Assembly (NCBI GenBank): GCA_964623055.1
Contig: CAZURK010000036.1
Location: 7,936-71,935 of the forward strand
DNA: 64,000 nucleotides
Source of the DNA: JADHUC01 sp964623055
GTDB taxonomy: Bacteria; Planctomycetota; Planctomycetia; Pirellulales; Pirellulaceae
Direction of reading: 5' to 3'
The position numbers and the translations under genes are program-made. Below the pieces are notes generated by a model. That model ran no database searches, was not told the origin of the DNA, and saw only the letters and a program-made list of their open reading frames with translations. Shown here in pieces: positions 27,459 through 37,318 of this stretch (the stretch's first letter is position 1; every line of letters starts with the position of its first letter).

Positions 27459-29834
27459 ATGAAGAAACTCCCCATGACGCTGATGCTTTTTGTACCGCTT
27501 GGGACACTCTCCTCGGTCTTCGCCGAAAACCCTGCCGCACAATTCGTGGCCATGGCGTTTGACGACGATCGAGATTCCGAGATCGAGGCCATGGAGAAGA
27601 TCGCCGACTTGGCGCTCATCCCGCCGACGTTGAACACGTCGCCGTTGCCCGATTACGGCTTCGATCGCTTGGACTACGGTATGACCATCGGCATCGAGCG
27701 CACGCCGGGCGGGCGTCTGTGGGCCTGCTGGGTCGCGGGCGGCGACAGCCCTAAAGCCTTCTTCGTGCTGGCCACAAGCGACGATGACGGCGAGCACTGG
27801 TCACCGCCGTGTCTGGTCATCGACTCGCATGCCAAGGACCATCCGCGGGACCGCACCGTGCTGGTGGGCAATCTCTGGACCGATCCGCTTGGCAGGCTAT
27901 GGCTGATCTTTGATCAGTCGATGGATATGTTCGACGGACGTGCCGGTGTGTGGGTTTCCATATGTGAGAACCCTGACGCGAAAGAGCCGGTGTGGTCCAA
28001 ACCGCGGCGTATCTGGCACGGCGTGACGCTGAACAAACCCACGGTGCTTTCGACGGGCGAATGGATGATGCCGATCTCGCTTGATCAACGCGAGGGCTTC
28101 GGACCTTTCAAGGGATGCTTCAAGGAGCTGGATCCTCTCCGCGGGGCGAATGTCTTCATCTCCACCGATCAAGGCACAACATGGGAACGGCGTGGTTGTG
28201 TGCGGTTCCCGAATCCCAACTGGCACGAACACATGATCGTCGAACGAAAGGACGGCACGCTGTGGATGCTGGCACGCACCGGGAAAGGAGTTATGCAAAG
28301 CACCTCGTGCGACGCTGGCAAGACGTGGTCGGAGCCTTCCTTCCCAGAAGGCATCCAGCATCCTGTGGCCCGATTCCACATCCGTCGCCTCGCATCGGGC
28401 CGCATCCTCATGGTCAAGCACGGCGAGACAATGGACAGGCACGAAGGCCGTAGCAAGCTGACGGCTTGGCTGTCAAAAGACGAAGGGAAGACATGGAAAG
28501 GCGGGCTCATGCTCGACGAGCGCATGGGCATTTCGTACCCCGATGGCCCCCAAACGCCCGATGGAACGATTTACATCTCGTACGACCGCAATCGAGCCAC
28601 CGACGGTGAGATCCTGATGGCTCGCTTTACCGAAGAGGACATTCTTGCCCGAAAACTCGTCGGCCTAGAATCGAAACTCAAGATGCTGATCAGCCGCCCG
28701 CTGGCTCGCGAAGTGGCGCTACTCCCGAAGTTTGCAGGTCCCACGCCCGGCACGTCGCGCGAGGTGACTATTCCCTCGGTCGATATCTCGGGCCAAACCG
28801 AGCGGCATTCTGTCGTCGCTCACGGCAGTGAAAGGGTCTATCACGGGCATTGCGACACTATCTTGTTGCCCGATGGCAAGACGATGTTCACGGCGTGGAC
28901 CGTCGACCACGCGCGCCTGGTGGGTCCGCTGTCGCGCAGCGACGACGGCGGCAAGACTTGGTCCACGCTGCTGGACGTGCCTGCCAACTGGCACGACACG
29001 GCCAACACGCCATCCATCCATCGGATGGTGGATCCGCAAGGCGTGGCGAGATTGGCTGTCTTTGCCGACGGGCTCGACTGGCGGCGCGGAGGCAAGCCGC
29101 CTTATCCCATGCACCAGGCCGTGTCCGAGGACGACGGGAAGACTTGGTCGGCGATGAAGCCGAATGGGCTTCAGGGCGAGGTGCCGCCGAAGACGATCCT
29201 CAGCTTCGACGGCGGCAAGCGCCTCGTCCTTTGGTCAGATCTGCCCGGCTATGTCACACAGAGCGAATCACGCGACGGCGGTCTGACGTGGAGCCGGGAA
29301 CGGCGCATTCTTCGGATTCCCGCACGCTGGGGACAGCCAGCCGTGACGCGGTCCCCCAATGGCAAGCAGCTTCTCATGCTGCTGCGAGAAAACAGTCGGA
29401 AGTACCACTCGCTCTACTCCGTGAGTGAGGATGGCGCGAAGACATGGAGCGAACCGCGCGAACTGCCGGCGGCCCTCACCGGCGACCGACACGTCATGCG
29501 TTACGCGCCCGACGGACGCCTGGTGGTGGCCATGCGAGACAGGGCGAAAACCAGCCCGACCTATGGGCACTACGTTGCTTGGGTCGGTCGGTACGAAAAC
29601 ATCGTCGAACGACGCGAGGGCCAATATCGAGTCAAGCTCCTACACAACGCGGCACGCGCCCGCCAGGACATACCCGGCAAAGGCAATACCGACTGCGGTT
29701 ACTCCGATCTTGAGGTCCTGCCCGACAGCACCATCGTCGCGACGACTTACATCAAATACCAACCGGGACCTGAGAAAAACTCTGTTGTCAATACCCGCTT
29801 CAAGCTTGAAGAGACCGATGCGCTGCTGAAATAG
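27459..29834 (+). CDS. Secreted protein with two tandem sialidase-type propellers
   Basis: A 791-aa protein: signal peptide (LPMTLMLFVPLGTLSSVFA) and two halves each resembling a BNR/Asp-box sialidase. Asp boxes in the first half include SDDDGEHW, STDQGTTW, SCDAGKTW and SKDEGKTW; in the second SDDGGKTW, SEDDGKTW, SRDGGLTW and SEDGAKTW. The junction is near residues 415-440. Such proteins are usually annotated as exo-alpha-sialidases but the true sugar is often unknown in planctomycetes. AGGAAGG precedes the ATG by nine bases. The next gene starts 15 bases after its stop, so an operon with the other sialidase-like genes is likely. Confidence 0.82.
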   Translation: MKKLPMTLMLFVPLGTLSSVFAENPAAQFVAMAFDDDRDSEIEAMEKIADLALIPPTLNTSPLPDYGFDRLDYGMTIGIERTPGGRLWACWVAGGDSPKAFFVLATSDDDGEHWSPPCLVIDSHAKDHPRDRTVLVGNLWTDPLGRLWLIFDQSMDMFDGRAGVWVSICENPDAKEPVWSKPRRIWHGVTLNKPTVLSTGEWMMPISLDQREGFGPFKGCFKELDPLRGANVFISTDQGTTWERRGCVRFPNPNWHEHMIVERKDGTLWMLARTGKGVMQSTSCDAGKTWSEPSFPEGIQHPVARFHIRRLASGRILMVKHGETMDRHEGRSKLTAWLSKDEGKTWKGGLMLDERMGISYPDGPQTPDGTIYISYDRNRATDGEILMARFTEEDILARKLVGLESKLKMLISRPLAREVALLPKFAGPTPGTSREVTIPSVDISGQTERHSVVAHGSERVYHGHCDTILLPDGKTMFTAWTVDHARLVGPLSRSDDGGKTWSTLLDVPANWHDTANTPSIHRMVDPQGVARLAVFADGLDWRRGGKPPYPMHQAVSEDDGKTWSAMKPNGLQGEVPPKTILSFDGGKRLVLWSDLPGYVTQSESRDGGLTWSRERRILRIPARWGQPAVTRSPNGKQLLMLLRENSRKYHSLYSVSEDGAKTWSEPRELPAALTGDRHVMRYAPDGRLVVAMRDRAKTSPTYGHYVAWVGRYENIVERREGQYRVKLLHNAARARQDIPGKGNTDCGYSDLEVLPDSTIVATTYIKYQPGPEKNSVVNTRFKLEETDALLK

Positions 29835-29848
29835 GCGGATGCAAAACC

Positions 29849-30265
29849 ATGAGATACACGCACACGCTTCTCGCGATACTGCTGTTGCCCCTGACCTCCG
29901 CCTCGGCCCAATCGCTTCTACCGCCGGAGTGGAACCCGAAACTGGCCGCCGCATGGACACCGAACGCCTGTCGTGACTTTGTGCCGAACGGAACGAACGC
30001 CAAACCGACCTTCGATCGCTTCAGCGGCACTTATTACCTCGGCTGGCAGGAATCGACACGAACGGGTGGCGTGTCTCGTTCCGTTTTCAATGTCGACGTC
30101 TCGCGCGACGGTAGGGAGTGGGAACGGAAATACCGTTTCAAAACCGAAAAGTCCTTTCAGTATCCGACGTTCCGACAATACAAAGGCGCCGTCTACGTCA
30201 CAGTGACTCAAGGCGACACCTCACAAAGCCGCAAGGAACGCATCATGTTCGGCAAACTGCATTGA
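29849..30265 (+). pseudogene. Internally deleted sialidase-family protein
   Basis: A 138-aa frame with a signal peptide and the N-terminal phrase LLPPEWNPKLAAAW, followed almost at once by FVPNGTNAKPTFDRFSGTYYLGWQE, SVFNVDVSRDGREWERKYRF and QGDTSQSRKERIMFGKL. The first phrase is the mature start, and the rest the last propeller blade and C-terminus, of full-length sialidases of roughly 400 residues that I recall from planctomycetes. The central blades are therefore missing, with the frame kept. It could still be secreted but would not fold as a propeller. A short functional paralogue cannot be excluded. It is tightly spaced after the double sialidase. Confidence 0.7.
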
Positions 30266-30365
30266 GTCTCTGTAGTTGCATGGCTGGTACAGCTTTCTGC
30301 AGATGAGTCTGGTTGGCTGCGATTGTCCCTGAGAAATCTGATCCAACGAGTGAATGAGGCATACT

Positions 30366-32171
30366 ATGCGAGACCTGTGGGAATCGGTTCATCAAAGGCA
30401 TCTGAGTCTGCTTGCAGCCATCCTCACAACTTGCCTGTTGACATGGACTGCAGCCGCGTTGGCGGCTGAAAGCGAGACGATTCTCCAAAGCGATTTCAGT
30501 CAACTCGAACCGGGGCAACCACCGAAAGGCTGGACTTCCTTCACTCCAGGCACCAAGCCTGACGTAGCCGTACTTGACTCGGGCGCCCTCAAGGGGCAGC
30601 GTTCGGATGATGGCGGCTTGGTCGCCTTGTCCCGTTGGTTTGACAGGCCGAGGCAGCGCCTATTGATTGAGTTATCGTTCGCGGTTTCGGCCAGTAGGGG
30701 ACGTGTGTTCCACGTGTGGACACAGGAACCGAATGGCAAGGACGCAAGCCAGTTCAATCTGTGTGTGCAGGGCGGGCGTCTGCAGCAGTTCGATGGGCGT
30801 ACACGCACATGGGAGAATGTGGGCGGACGAATTCAGCCGTCCGAAGATCCGTCGCGGCCGGTGTGGCATCGGCTGCGGGCGATCGTGGATGCCGAGTCCG
30901 GAGGTATCGACATCTGGCTTTCTGAACCCGGCAGCGACCGCTTGTCGGAGAGCCCAATCGCGACGGTGGCGGCCTATCGCACGGAGTTGCCGCTGGGTGG
31001 GCTCAGCCTGGTTTCAGGAACGCGGATCGCCCCACACGCTTGGTATCTGGTCGACGATCTTGTCGTGAAGGCGGGCAGCAATTTGCCAGAACCTGGAAAG
31101 GCACCCGCGTTGCCGGATACCTATGGCCTTTGGAGCGGCCCGCCGCTTCCAAGAGATCCAACGCAAATCCCTTTCGCCGAAGGCGTCGAGCATCGCACGA
31201 TCCACCGTCCGGTTGAGGATGGATACAAGTTCCTTCACGGCGCTGCGATTTTGGAGCACGAGGGCGTGTTTTATTCCAATTGGGCCAATAGCCCGGTGAA
31301 TGAGAATGGTCCCCACGAGACGCTTCAAGGGCGACGTTCCACCGATGGCGGCGTGAGGTGGTCGCCTTTAGAGGTGATTGGACCAGGATTCGACGGCCCG
31401 GAACGCCACAGTCATGGCGTGCTGTTCGTGCACGAAGGAAAGATCTGGACGATTTGCGCTCGGTTCGGGGTCGGAGTGCCGGGTAGAAGATTCCCCGGCT
31501 TGAAGGCCGAGGCGTTCGTATTGCATCCGCAGACGAATCGCTGGGATTCCCAAGGCATCGTGATTAAAAACTGCTGGCCCTACGACGCGCCGGTAAAGAT
31601 GGGCAACGGAAGCCACATCACCGGCGGCCAAGACAAGGATGGATTGCCGGTGGTGGCGATCAGTCACGGCGACGACTTCACGAAATGGGATTCGGTCTTG
31701 ATCCCCTATCATCCGAAGCTCGCGCCCAGCTTTGCCGAGACCACGGTCTGGGCCGAGGACGCCTGCGTGACAGCAGTGATCCGCGGCGGCGCCGGCGTAG
31801 CGTGGATTGCGACGAGCGAAGACTATGGCCGGACCTGGACGACGGCACAGCCGAGTAACCTGCCCATGCCGCGGGCGAAGGCATACCTTGGAAAACTATC
31901 AACCGGTCAGCTCTATCTTGTGTCGAACTACAACAACCGCGACACGCTTGTCATCTCGGTCAGTAAACCCGGCGAAAGCACGCTCAGCCGAATGTGGCGC
32001 ATTCGGCACGGTAAGTCCGACGCCCCGCGTTTCGCGGGAGTCGCCAAGGGGAAACAGTGGTCGTATCCCTACGCTCACGAACACCAAGGTAAACTGTTTA
32101 TCGTGTATTCGGTCGGGAAGGAAGAGTGCGGGCTGTCTGTGGTGCCGGCGGCGTCGCTGGTGAATCCTTGA
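30366..32171 (+). CDS. Secreted exo-alpha-sialidase-like protein with N-terminal LamG-like domain
   Basis: A 601-aa protein. GAGG six bases before ATG 30366 favours this start over 30354. A signal peptide (LLAAILTTCLLTWTAAALAAES) is followed by a beta-sandwich, LamG-like region (about residues 40-240: ILQSDFSQLEPG, GRVFHVWTQEPNG, WHRLRAIVD). A sialidase-type propeller follows with Asp-box-like STDGGVRW and SEDYGRTW and the segments HSHGVLFVHEGKIW and SYPYAHEHQGKLFIVYS. It probably recognises and cleaves or binds terminal sugars outside the cell. It follows the truncated sialidase in the same direction. Confidence 0.75.
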   Translation: MRDLWESVHQRHLSLLAAILTTCLLTWTAAALAAESETILQSDFSQLEPGQPPKGWTSFTPGTKPDVAVLDSGALKGQRSDDGGLVALSRWFDRPRQRLLIELSFAVSASRGRVFHVWTQEPNGKDASQFNLCVQGGRLQQFDGRTRTWENVGGRIQPSEDPSRPVWHRLRAIVDAESGGIDIWLSEPGSDRLSESPIATVAAYRTELPLGGLSLVSGTRIAPHAWYLVDDLVVKAGSNLPEPGKAPALPDTYGLWSGPPLPRDPTQIPFAEGVEHRTIHRPVEDGYKFLHGAAILEHEGVFYSNWANSPVNENGPHETLQGRRSTDGGVRWSPLEVIGPGFDGPERHSHGVLFVHEGKIWTICARFGVGVPGRRFPGLKAEAFVLHPQTNRWDSQGIVIKNCWPYDAPVKMGNGSHITGGQDKDGLPVVAISHGDDFTKWDSVLIPYHPKLAPSFAETTVWAEDACVTAVIRGGAGVAWIATSEDYGRTWTTAQPSNLPMPRAKAYLGKLSTGQLYLVSNYNNRDTLVISVSKPGESTLSRMWRIRHGKSDAPRFAGVAKGKQWSYPYAHEHQGKLFIVYSVGKEECGLSVVPAASLVNP

Positions 32172-32287
32172 GGGTGAGAAGACTCGTTCGGAGCAGAGAA
32201 GTGTCTGGAACGATCATCCCTTTCGTTTGCCGCGTGTTGTTCTTGGCCCTCTGGACACTGCAGACCAACGACGAGGAGTTGAACTTG

Positions 32288-33661
32288 ATGGCGAAACCTC
32301 CCAAACATCTGCCCATGCTGATCGTCGTCGTTATTGCTACGATGGTCGTGCAGACTCAAGCTCAACAGCCGCACGTTCATCAGACCGTCAATCGGCAGGA
32401 GCCTGATCGCCACCCCGAACGCATCCGTGACCGGCTTTGGATCTGGGGGCACCCGGCCGGTGTCTACAACGACAGTTATCTGGCACCACTGGGCAAGAAG
32501 TCGACGATTGAACCCGTCGCAGCGGCCGAACTGATGGGCATTCGCAGCATGATCTTCGTGCGTTATGGAGCTAAGCCTCGGCCGCCGTTCGATGCGTACT
32601 ACGAACCGTTCAAGAAGCTCGATCGCGTCTACTGGTCGCTGGTGGGCGCTGGGGGTGCGACGTCGGAAGACGAACGCCGACACGTCATTCGGCTTGCAGA
32701 ACAGAACGAGAACATCGCGGGATTCATCCTGGACGATTTCTTCCACGCCCGCCCGCGGATGTGGCTGGCAGCAAACCATCCTCAGTTTCCCGTGACGCTG
32801 ACCATCAAGCCGCCGGCGGCGACAAGTTGCGAGCACGTGGAATTGGTCCAAACCGATTGGCGGACGGGCGACTACCGCAGCAAAGATGTCGCCGTCGAGG
32901 TTTCTGTGGATGGCCGGCGATACACGTTGGTGCAGGTGATAGAATTTCCGAATGATCCTGCCAAAGCCCTGCGTATTGCGATGCCCGCCGAGCCGTTTCA
33001 GACTTTCAGGATCCAGGTTCGGTCAACTCACGATACCAAAGGAGCAATCAGTTGCGGATTAAGGGCCGTACGCTTCCTCCGCGACGACCAGCCCGTGAAT
33101 CTGCAGAACTGGCGGGCTGAAGCTTCGTCGACCTATCCCGGTTTCTCGGCGGACGGAGTTTTCGAAGACGGCGTGCATTATTCTGCCTCTCTGACGCCGG
33201 AACAACTGCGCACGCTCGGCCAACGGCGTTACCGTGGCAAGAAGCTGCCGATCACAGCGGTGGTCTACGTACGCCAGATTTCGCCCCGCCTGAAGCCGTA
33301 CTTGGACGAGGTCGATCAAGTCAGCCTCTGGACATGGCGTCCGACGGACCTCGATCACCTCGCAGACAACCTGGCTGCGCTCCAGAAACTGATTCCCGGC
33401 AAACCTGTGTTGCTGGGTTGCTACACGTACGACTTTGACCAGTGCAAGCCTCTGCCCGTGGAACGGATGAGAATGCAGGTCGAGTTGGGCTCGGGCTGGC
33501 TGCGCGAAGGTCGCATCGCGGGTGTTATCTTTCTGGCCACACCCAACGTGGACGTCGGCCTGGAAGCGGTCGAGTGGACGCGGGAGTGGATTGCACAGTT
33601 TGGAGATGAGAGACTTATCGGGCGATTGCCTCCACGCCGCACACCAGCGGTTTGCCCTTAG
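32288..33661 (+). CDS. Secreted protein of unknown function with a discoidin-like insert
   Basis: A 457-aa protein that I do not recognise. ATG 32288 is preceded by GAGGAG and followed by a hydrophobic signal segment (LPMLIVVVIATMVVQTQAQ). Residues DRLWIWGHPAG, IRSMIFVRYG and IAGFILDDFFHARP suggest a TIM-barrel-like fold with an acidic DD pair. A central beta-rich stretch (VELVQTDWRTGD to LRAVRFLRDD) resembles an F5/8C/discoidin sugar-binding module. It follows the sialidase gene after 116 bases, so a role in handling the same extracellular glycan is plausible but inferred. Confidence 0.6.
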   Translation: MAKPPKHLPMLIVVVIATMVVQTQAQQPHVHQTVNRQEPDRHPERIRDRLWIWGHPAGVYNDSYLAPLGKKSTIEPVAAAELMGIRSMIFVRYGAKPRPPFDAYYEPFKKLDRVYWSLVGAGGATSEDERRHVIRLAEQNENIAGFILDDFFHARPRMWLAANHPQFPVTLTIKPPAATSCEHVELVQTDWRTGDYRSKDVAVEVSVDGRRYTLVQVIEFPNDPAKALRIAMPAEPFQTFRIQVRSTHDTKGAISCGLRAVRFLRDDQPVNLQNWRAEASSTYPGFSADGVFEDGVHYSASLTPEQLRTLGQRRYRGKKLPITAVVYVRQISPRLKPYLDEVDQVSLWTWRPTDLDHLADNLAALQKLIPGKPVLLGCYTYDFDQCKPLPVERMRMQVELGSGWLREGRIAGVIFLATPNVDVGLEAVEWTREWIAQFGDERLIGRLPPRRTPAVCP

Positions 33662-33714
33662 ATGCCGAGAAAGAGAGAACAAGAGACGCGATGTACCAGG
33701 GACGACGAGCGTCT

Positions 33715-35565
33715 CTACTTCGGCGAATCGATGTCGCGACTGGCTGTGCGTAGCAGTGGCGCTTCTTTGGCGCCAATCAGGAGCAATCGGTCGTCTTTCA
33801 GGAACAGAGGGCACTCAGCGACAACTGTAGCCTGGGGTGGCAGGCTCTCCTGCAATCGCGGCCAGGAATGGTCTGTAGTAAGAATGAAACGATTTCGTCC
33901 GTCTCCGAAGAAATCGGATGCATTCAGTTGCGGCTTTGGGCTCCATCGGTTCCGGCTGGACGTGGACGAGTCGGGCGTTTGCAGCACCAATTCGTCGATG
34001 GGCCGACCACCATAGAAGATCCAGGTTGGTTCGAGACGACCGAATGCGCCGACGCGCGGCGTGTCGGAGCGCTCGTCGATAACAGAAAGCAGGATGTGGT
34101 TCTGCTGGTGACGGTCGACGCGTACCGCTACGTATCCAAAAAGCAGCGTCGTGAAGACAACGGCCAGGGACGCAAAGGAAATGGCCGCAAGTCGAATCCT
34201 GGCCCTCGACATGAGCACGAATCCAAGAATCGCTCCGGCCAATGGTACCACACCGATTGCCCCCAACCACGCGTCGCCTGGCAGGTATCGCTGGCTCGCC
34301 AGCGGAAGGCCAATCATCATCGCCAATCCAACCAGGCCGAGTGACGCGAAAGAAAGTCTGGGCCAGAGCGGCGAGGCGGCTGCATCACCGCGTGTCCAGT
34401 GGTGCATGAAACATCCGGTCAGCAAGGCCAGGGCAGGATAGCATGGCGTGACGTAACTGGGCAGCTTTGTCTGGGCAAGCGAAAACAGGCCGACGTACAC
34501 GCCAACCCAGCAACAGGCGAAGACGTAGCCCGGTGACCAACGGTCGCGGCTGCGGATACGAGACACAACGCCGATCAATACCGCGCCTGCAAATATTGAC
34601 CAGGGGAAGAATCCAACCAGGATCGCAACCGGGTAATAGAGCAACGAACCGCTGTGGTTTTCCATGGCACTAGTTGCGCGCCCGAAGTTGTGTTCCCCGA
34701 AAAACTCACGAAGGAACTCGCCGTCGGTCCGCATACCGACCCAGACATACCAAGGCAGTGCGACCACCGCGACAACGGCTAGGGCCGTCAGCGGGCGCAT
34801 CAGCCAGCAAGTGCGCAGAAAATGGAGCGGCGCGAATGGCCGGAGCACGGCCAGTGTTCTTCGAATCCAACTCCGTTCCTTTCCCTCGTCACACCTTGTT
34901 GGCAGTCGCATGATCAACAGGAACATACCAATGACCGCCGTGGGCAGGACCAAACCAACCGGCCCCTTAGCTAGAACTGCCGTGCCCATCACGGCGTACA
35001 TCAACGCCACCAGCGGCCACGACGACGGGAAGTATGTCGTGCCGTCTTTGAACGCGGCAAGTACGTAGATCATCAGGGCCAGTGTCGAGAAAAAGATCAG
35101 CACGGAATCCGGCGTTGCCGCGCGGCCGGCCACGTCGAACATGAGGCTCGTGGCCAGAATCACCGCGGCCCACAGGCCTACTTGCCGGTTGAACAGTCTT
35201 CTACCGATGTGATACGTGGCGATCGCTGTACCCACCGCCAAAAGGGCAGACCAGAATCGGGCGGAGAATTCGTTCACGCCAAAGACGGTGTACGCGGACA
35301 TCATCAGCCAGTACAGCAGCACAGGCTTGTGTGCCCGCAACTCGGCATTGAATACCGGAATGCACCAGTCGCCGCGAGCCAGCATTTCGCTCGCGCACCC
35401 GGCGTTTCTTGGTTCGTCACGGTCCCAAAGTCGTGGTCCGCCGAGATTGGTGAAAAGCACAACGCCTGCCACGGCCACAATGATGGCGTGATGAAGCCAA
35501 GCTTGGCGCACTGCCGACGGTCCTTGGTTGCTCGGCACAGAAAACCTCCGTGTTGGCAATACCAA
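33715..35565 (-). CDS. GT39/ArnT-like membrane glycosyltransferase
   Basis: A 616-aa polytopic membrane protein. The first loop contains LWDRDEPRNAG, the acidic motif of the GT39/PMT/ArnT superfamily that binds polyprenyl-phosphate sugar donors. About eleven hydrophobic segments follow (for example AIIVAVAGVVLFTNLG, VGLWAAVILATSLMF, GPVGLVLPTAVIGMFLLI), with a soluble C-terminal domain. The family transfers a sugar from a lipid carrier to lipid A or proteins on the periplasmic face; the acceptor here is unknown. It converges on the unknown secreted protein to its left and is divergent from the PAP2 gene. Confidence 0.85.
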   Translation of the reverse strand: MVLPTRRFSVPSNQGPSAVRQAWLHHAIIVAVAGVVLFTNLGGPRLWDRDEPRNAGCASEMLARGDWCIPVFNAELRAHKPVLLYWLMMSAYTVFGVNEFSARFWSALLAVGTAIATYHIGRRLFNRQVGLWAAVILATSLMFDVAGRAATPDSVLIFFSTLALMIYVLAAFKDGTTYFPSSWPLVALMYAVMGTAVLAKGPVGLVLPTAVIGMFLLIMRLPTRCDEGKERSWIRRTLAVLRPFAPLHFLRTCWLMRPLTALAVVAVVALPWYVWVGMRTDGEFLREFFGEHNFGRATSAMENHSGSLLYYPVAILVGFFPWSIFAGAVLIGVVSRIRSRDRWSPGYVFACCWVGVYVGLFSLAQTKLPSYVTPCYPALALLTGCFMHHWTRGDAAASPLWPRLSFASLGLVGLAMMIGLPLASQRYLPGDAWLGAIGVVPLAGAILGFVLMSRARIRLAAISFASLAVVFTTLLFGYVAVRVDRHQQNHILLSVIDERSDTPRVGAFGRLEPTWIFYGGRPIDELVLQTPDSSTSSRNRWSPKPQLNASDFFGDGRNRFILTTDHSWPRLQESLPPQATVVAECPLFLKDDRLLLIGAKEAPLLRTASRDIDSPK

Positions 35566-35615
35566 TGCTCTAGCCCGAATTCCTCACCCAACTGAGAAAC
35601 CGCGACAGTGTGTTG

Positions 35616-35682
35616 ACACAAGCCCGACGCGCCAGCGAGGGTGACCCGCCTGTCGTCCCTCGCTTGCGCGTCGGGCTTGTGT
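35616..35682. repeat. REP-like palindrome, family with core GCGCAAGCGA
   Basis: Arms 35616-35641 and 35657-35682 (26 nt each; the left starts ACACAAGCCCGACGCG) pair with a single mismatch around a 15-nt spacer. It lies between the divergent starts of the GT39 and PAP2 genes. It belongs to the same family as 4591-4653 and 39891-39957. Confidence 0.8.
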
Positions 35683-35859
35683 GACTCGTGAGAACTGCGG
35701 GCTAGTGTGGTTGGTTTGGGAGTCTAGACAAGCTGGCGATGACACACAATATCATTCTCCGCGTGGTCGCCTCCACCAAATGGGCTTGATCTTTTGCATT
35801 TCGCCAAACCGTGCTAATCTGCCCACTCTCGCATGCAGGCCCGGTGAATTGGGAGGAAT

Positions 35860-36516
35860 GTGTTGTCTCGCAGATTGTGTCTTCTGGCCGCTCTATTTGC
35901 CATCCTGGTTCCGGTCGCCTTCGCGGCTGACCTTGCCGTGACCTCGTTTTGCCGGGCCGGATGCCTCCCTGGAGACGTGCGCAAGTTGGTTGTTCTGGCC
36001 GAAGTTTTCGCTCACGGCGTCGGTGTGGCCTGCATTCTGTTGACCGTTGTCGTACTTGACCGTACTCGTTTGCGCACCCTGCCCCGGCTGGTCGCTTGCG
36101 CCTTTGGGGCGGGGCTCGTGGCCAATGTTGTCAAAATGGCGGTAATTCGTGTACGTCCTCGTGACAATCAGTTCACGAGCGTGTGGGAGACATTTCAAGG
36201 GTGGTTTCCGTTGTTCACATCGGAAAGCATCGAGAAGGCATTTGACAGCAATCTGCAGTCGTTTCCATCGGCCCACACGGCGACGGCCGTGGGTTTGGCG
36301 GTCGCTTTGGGGACTCTCTATCCTCGGGGCCGATGGCTGTTTGCGTGCTTTGCCGCGTTGGCGGCCATGCAGAGAATCGAGGTAAACGCCCACTTTCTCA
36401 GCGACGTGGTGGCCGGAGCGGCGATTGGCTGTTTGGCTGCTGCGGTGTGTTACAGCCAAAGAACGCCGGGCAAATGGTTTAACCGTATCGAGTTGGCTTC
36501 CGCAGAAAACGAATAA
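35860..36516 (+). CDS. PAP2-family phosphatase
   Basis: A 218-aa integral membrane protein with the three PAP2 motifs: KMAVIRVRPR, PSAHTAT, and RIEVNAHFLSDVVAG holding the catalytic His. Hydrophobic segments surround them. The family removes phosphate from lipid pyrophosphates such as undecaprenyl pyrophosphate or phosphatidic acid. GGGAGGA is followed by GTG at 35860, which I take as start; TTG 35863 is a little better spaced. There is no ATG in frame nearby. The divergent GT39 gene also deals with polyprenyl carriers, so a link through lipid-carrier recycling is conceivable. Confidence 0.85.
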   Translation: MLSRRLCLLAALFAILVPVAFAADLAVTSFCRAGCLPGDVRKLVVLAEVFAHGVGVACILLTVVVLDRTRLRTLPRLVACAFGAGLVANVVKMAVIRVRPRDNQFTSVWETFQGWFPLFTSESIEKAFDSNLQSFPSAHTATAVGLAVALGTLYPRGRWLFACFAALAAMQRIEVNAHFLSDVVAGAAIGCLAAAVCYSQRTPGKWFNRIELASAENE

Positions 36517-36593
36517 GTTGTGATTTCTCGGACGAGTCGATACGATGGAGTATATGAGGGGCAGCATCTCATCAAACCATCAGGGAACGAACG

Positions 36594-37268
36594 ATGTCCA
36601 GTTTGCTTGTCTTGGTGACTCTATGTACCGCCGTTGGGGATACCTATGACACACCGCGTGCAAGCTCCAATAGCGAACAGGTCCAGCCGCGACGGTACAA
36701 CGAGATCGACGCGGATATTCGTGCCGCACTGCGTGCAGAGGCGCTGGCCGAGACGGACAGGCAGCGTTCCGAGGCGGTTCACAAGATTGTCGCCATCTAC
36801 CAGGAGTTGCGGAAGGATCCACGTTTGGCGACGAGCGACACGCTGAAGAAGTACAAAGCGAAGTTGTGGAGCCGGATGACGCGCGTCAAGCGGGACCTGG
36901 AGCGGAAACTCGCTCGCGAAGCTCGTTCAGCCGAGCGCGGCGGCGATCGCGAAGAGTTGCTGGCAATCGAGCAGGCGACGCGCAATCTGGCGGGGCAGAT
37001 GAGCATGATGAACTACACGATGGGCGGCCCCTCCTACGTCCTGGAGCGGACTGGCGGAGCCTTTGGAGGTCGTGCGGTGTCTGATCACTCACAGGAACTG
37101 ATCGACCTTATCCAACGCACCATCAAACCCGATTTCTGGGACGTCAACGGCGGGCCTGGTTCGATGTTCTACTACAGACCGCTGATGGCGCTTGTCGTGC
37201 GAGCCACATCCGAGGTCCACGGAAACGTGGGCGGTCTAATGGGAGCGATGCGCAAAGCGGGACCCTGA
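36594..37268 (+). CDS. Conserved helical planctomycete protein, probably exported
   Basis: A 224-aa protein of unknown function. It has a short hydrophobic start (MSSLLVLVTLCTAVG), a long charged helical region with coiled-coil character (about residues 40-130, RAEALAETDRQRSEAVHKIV to RDLERKLAREARSAE), and a C-terminal domain with TIKPDFWDVNGGPGSMFYYRPLMALVVRA. That last motif recurs in planctomycete proteins as I remember them, but no role is known. AGGGA precedes the ATG by six bases. Confidence 0.6.
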   Translation: MSSLLVLVTLCTAVGDTYDTPRASSNSEQVQPRRYNEIDADIRAALRAEALAETDRQRSEAVHKIVAIYQELRKDPRLATSDTLKKYKAKLWSRMTRVKRDLERKLAREARSAERGGDREELLAIEQATRNLAGQMSMMNYTMGGPSYVLERTGGAFGGRAVSDHSQELIDLIQRTIKPDFWDVNGGPGSMFYYRPLMALVVRATSEVHGNVGGLMGAMRKAGP

Positions 37269-37318
37269 AGCGTCCGCCTGATCGGCGAGGGGAGAAGCAT
37301 CGGGACGGACCGGAGATT

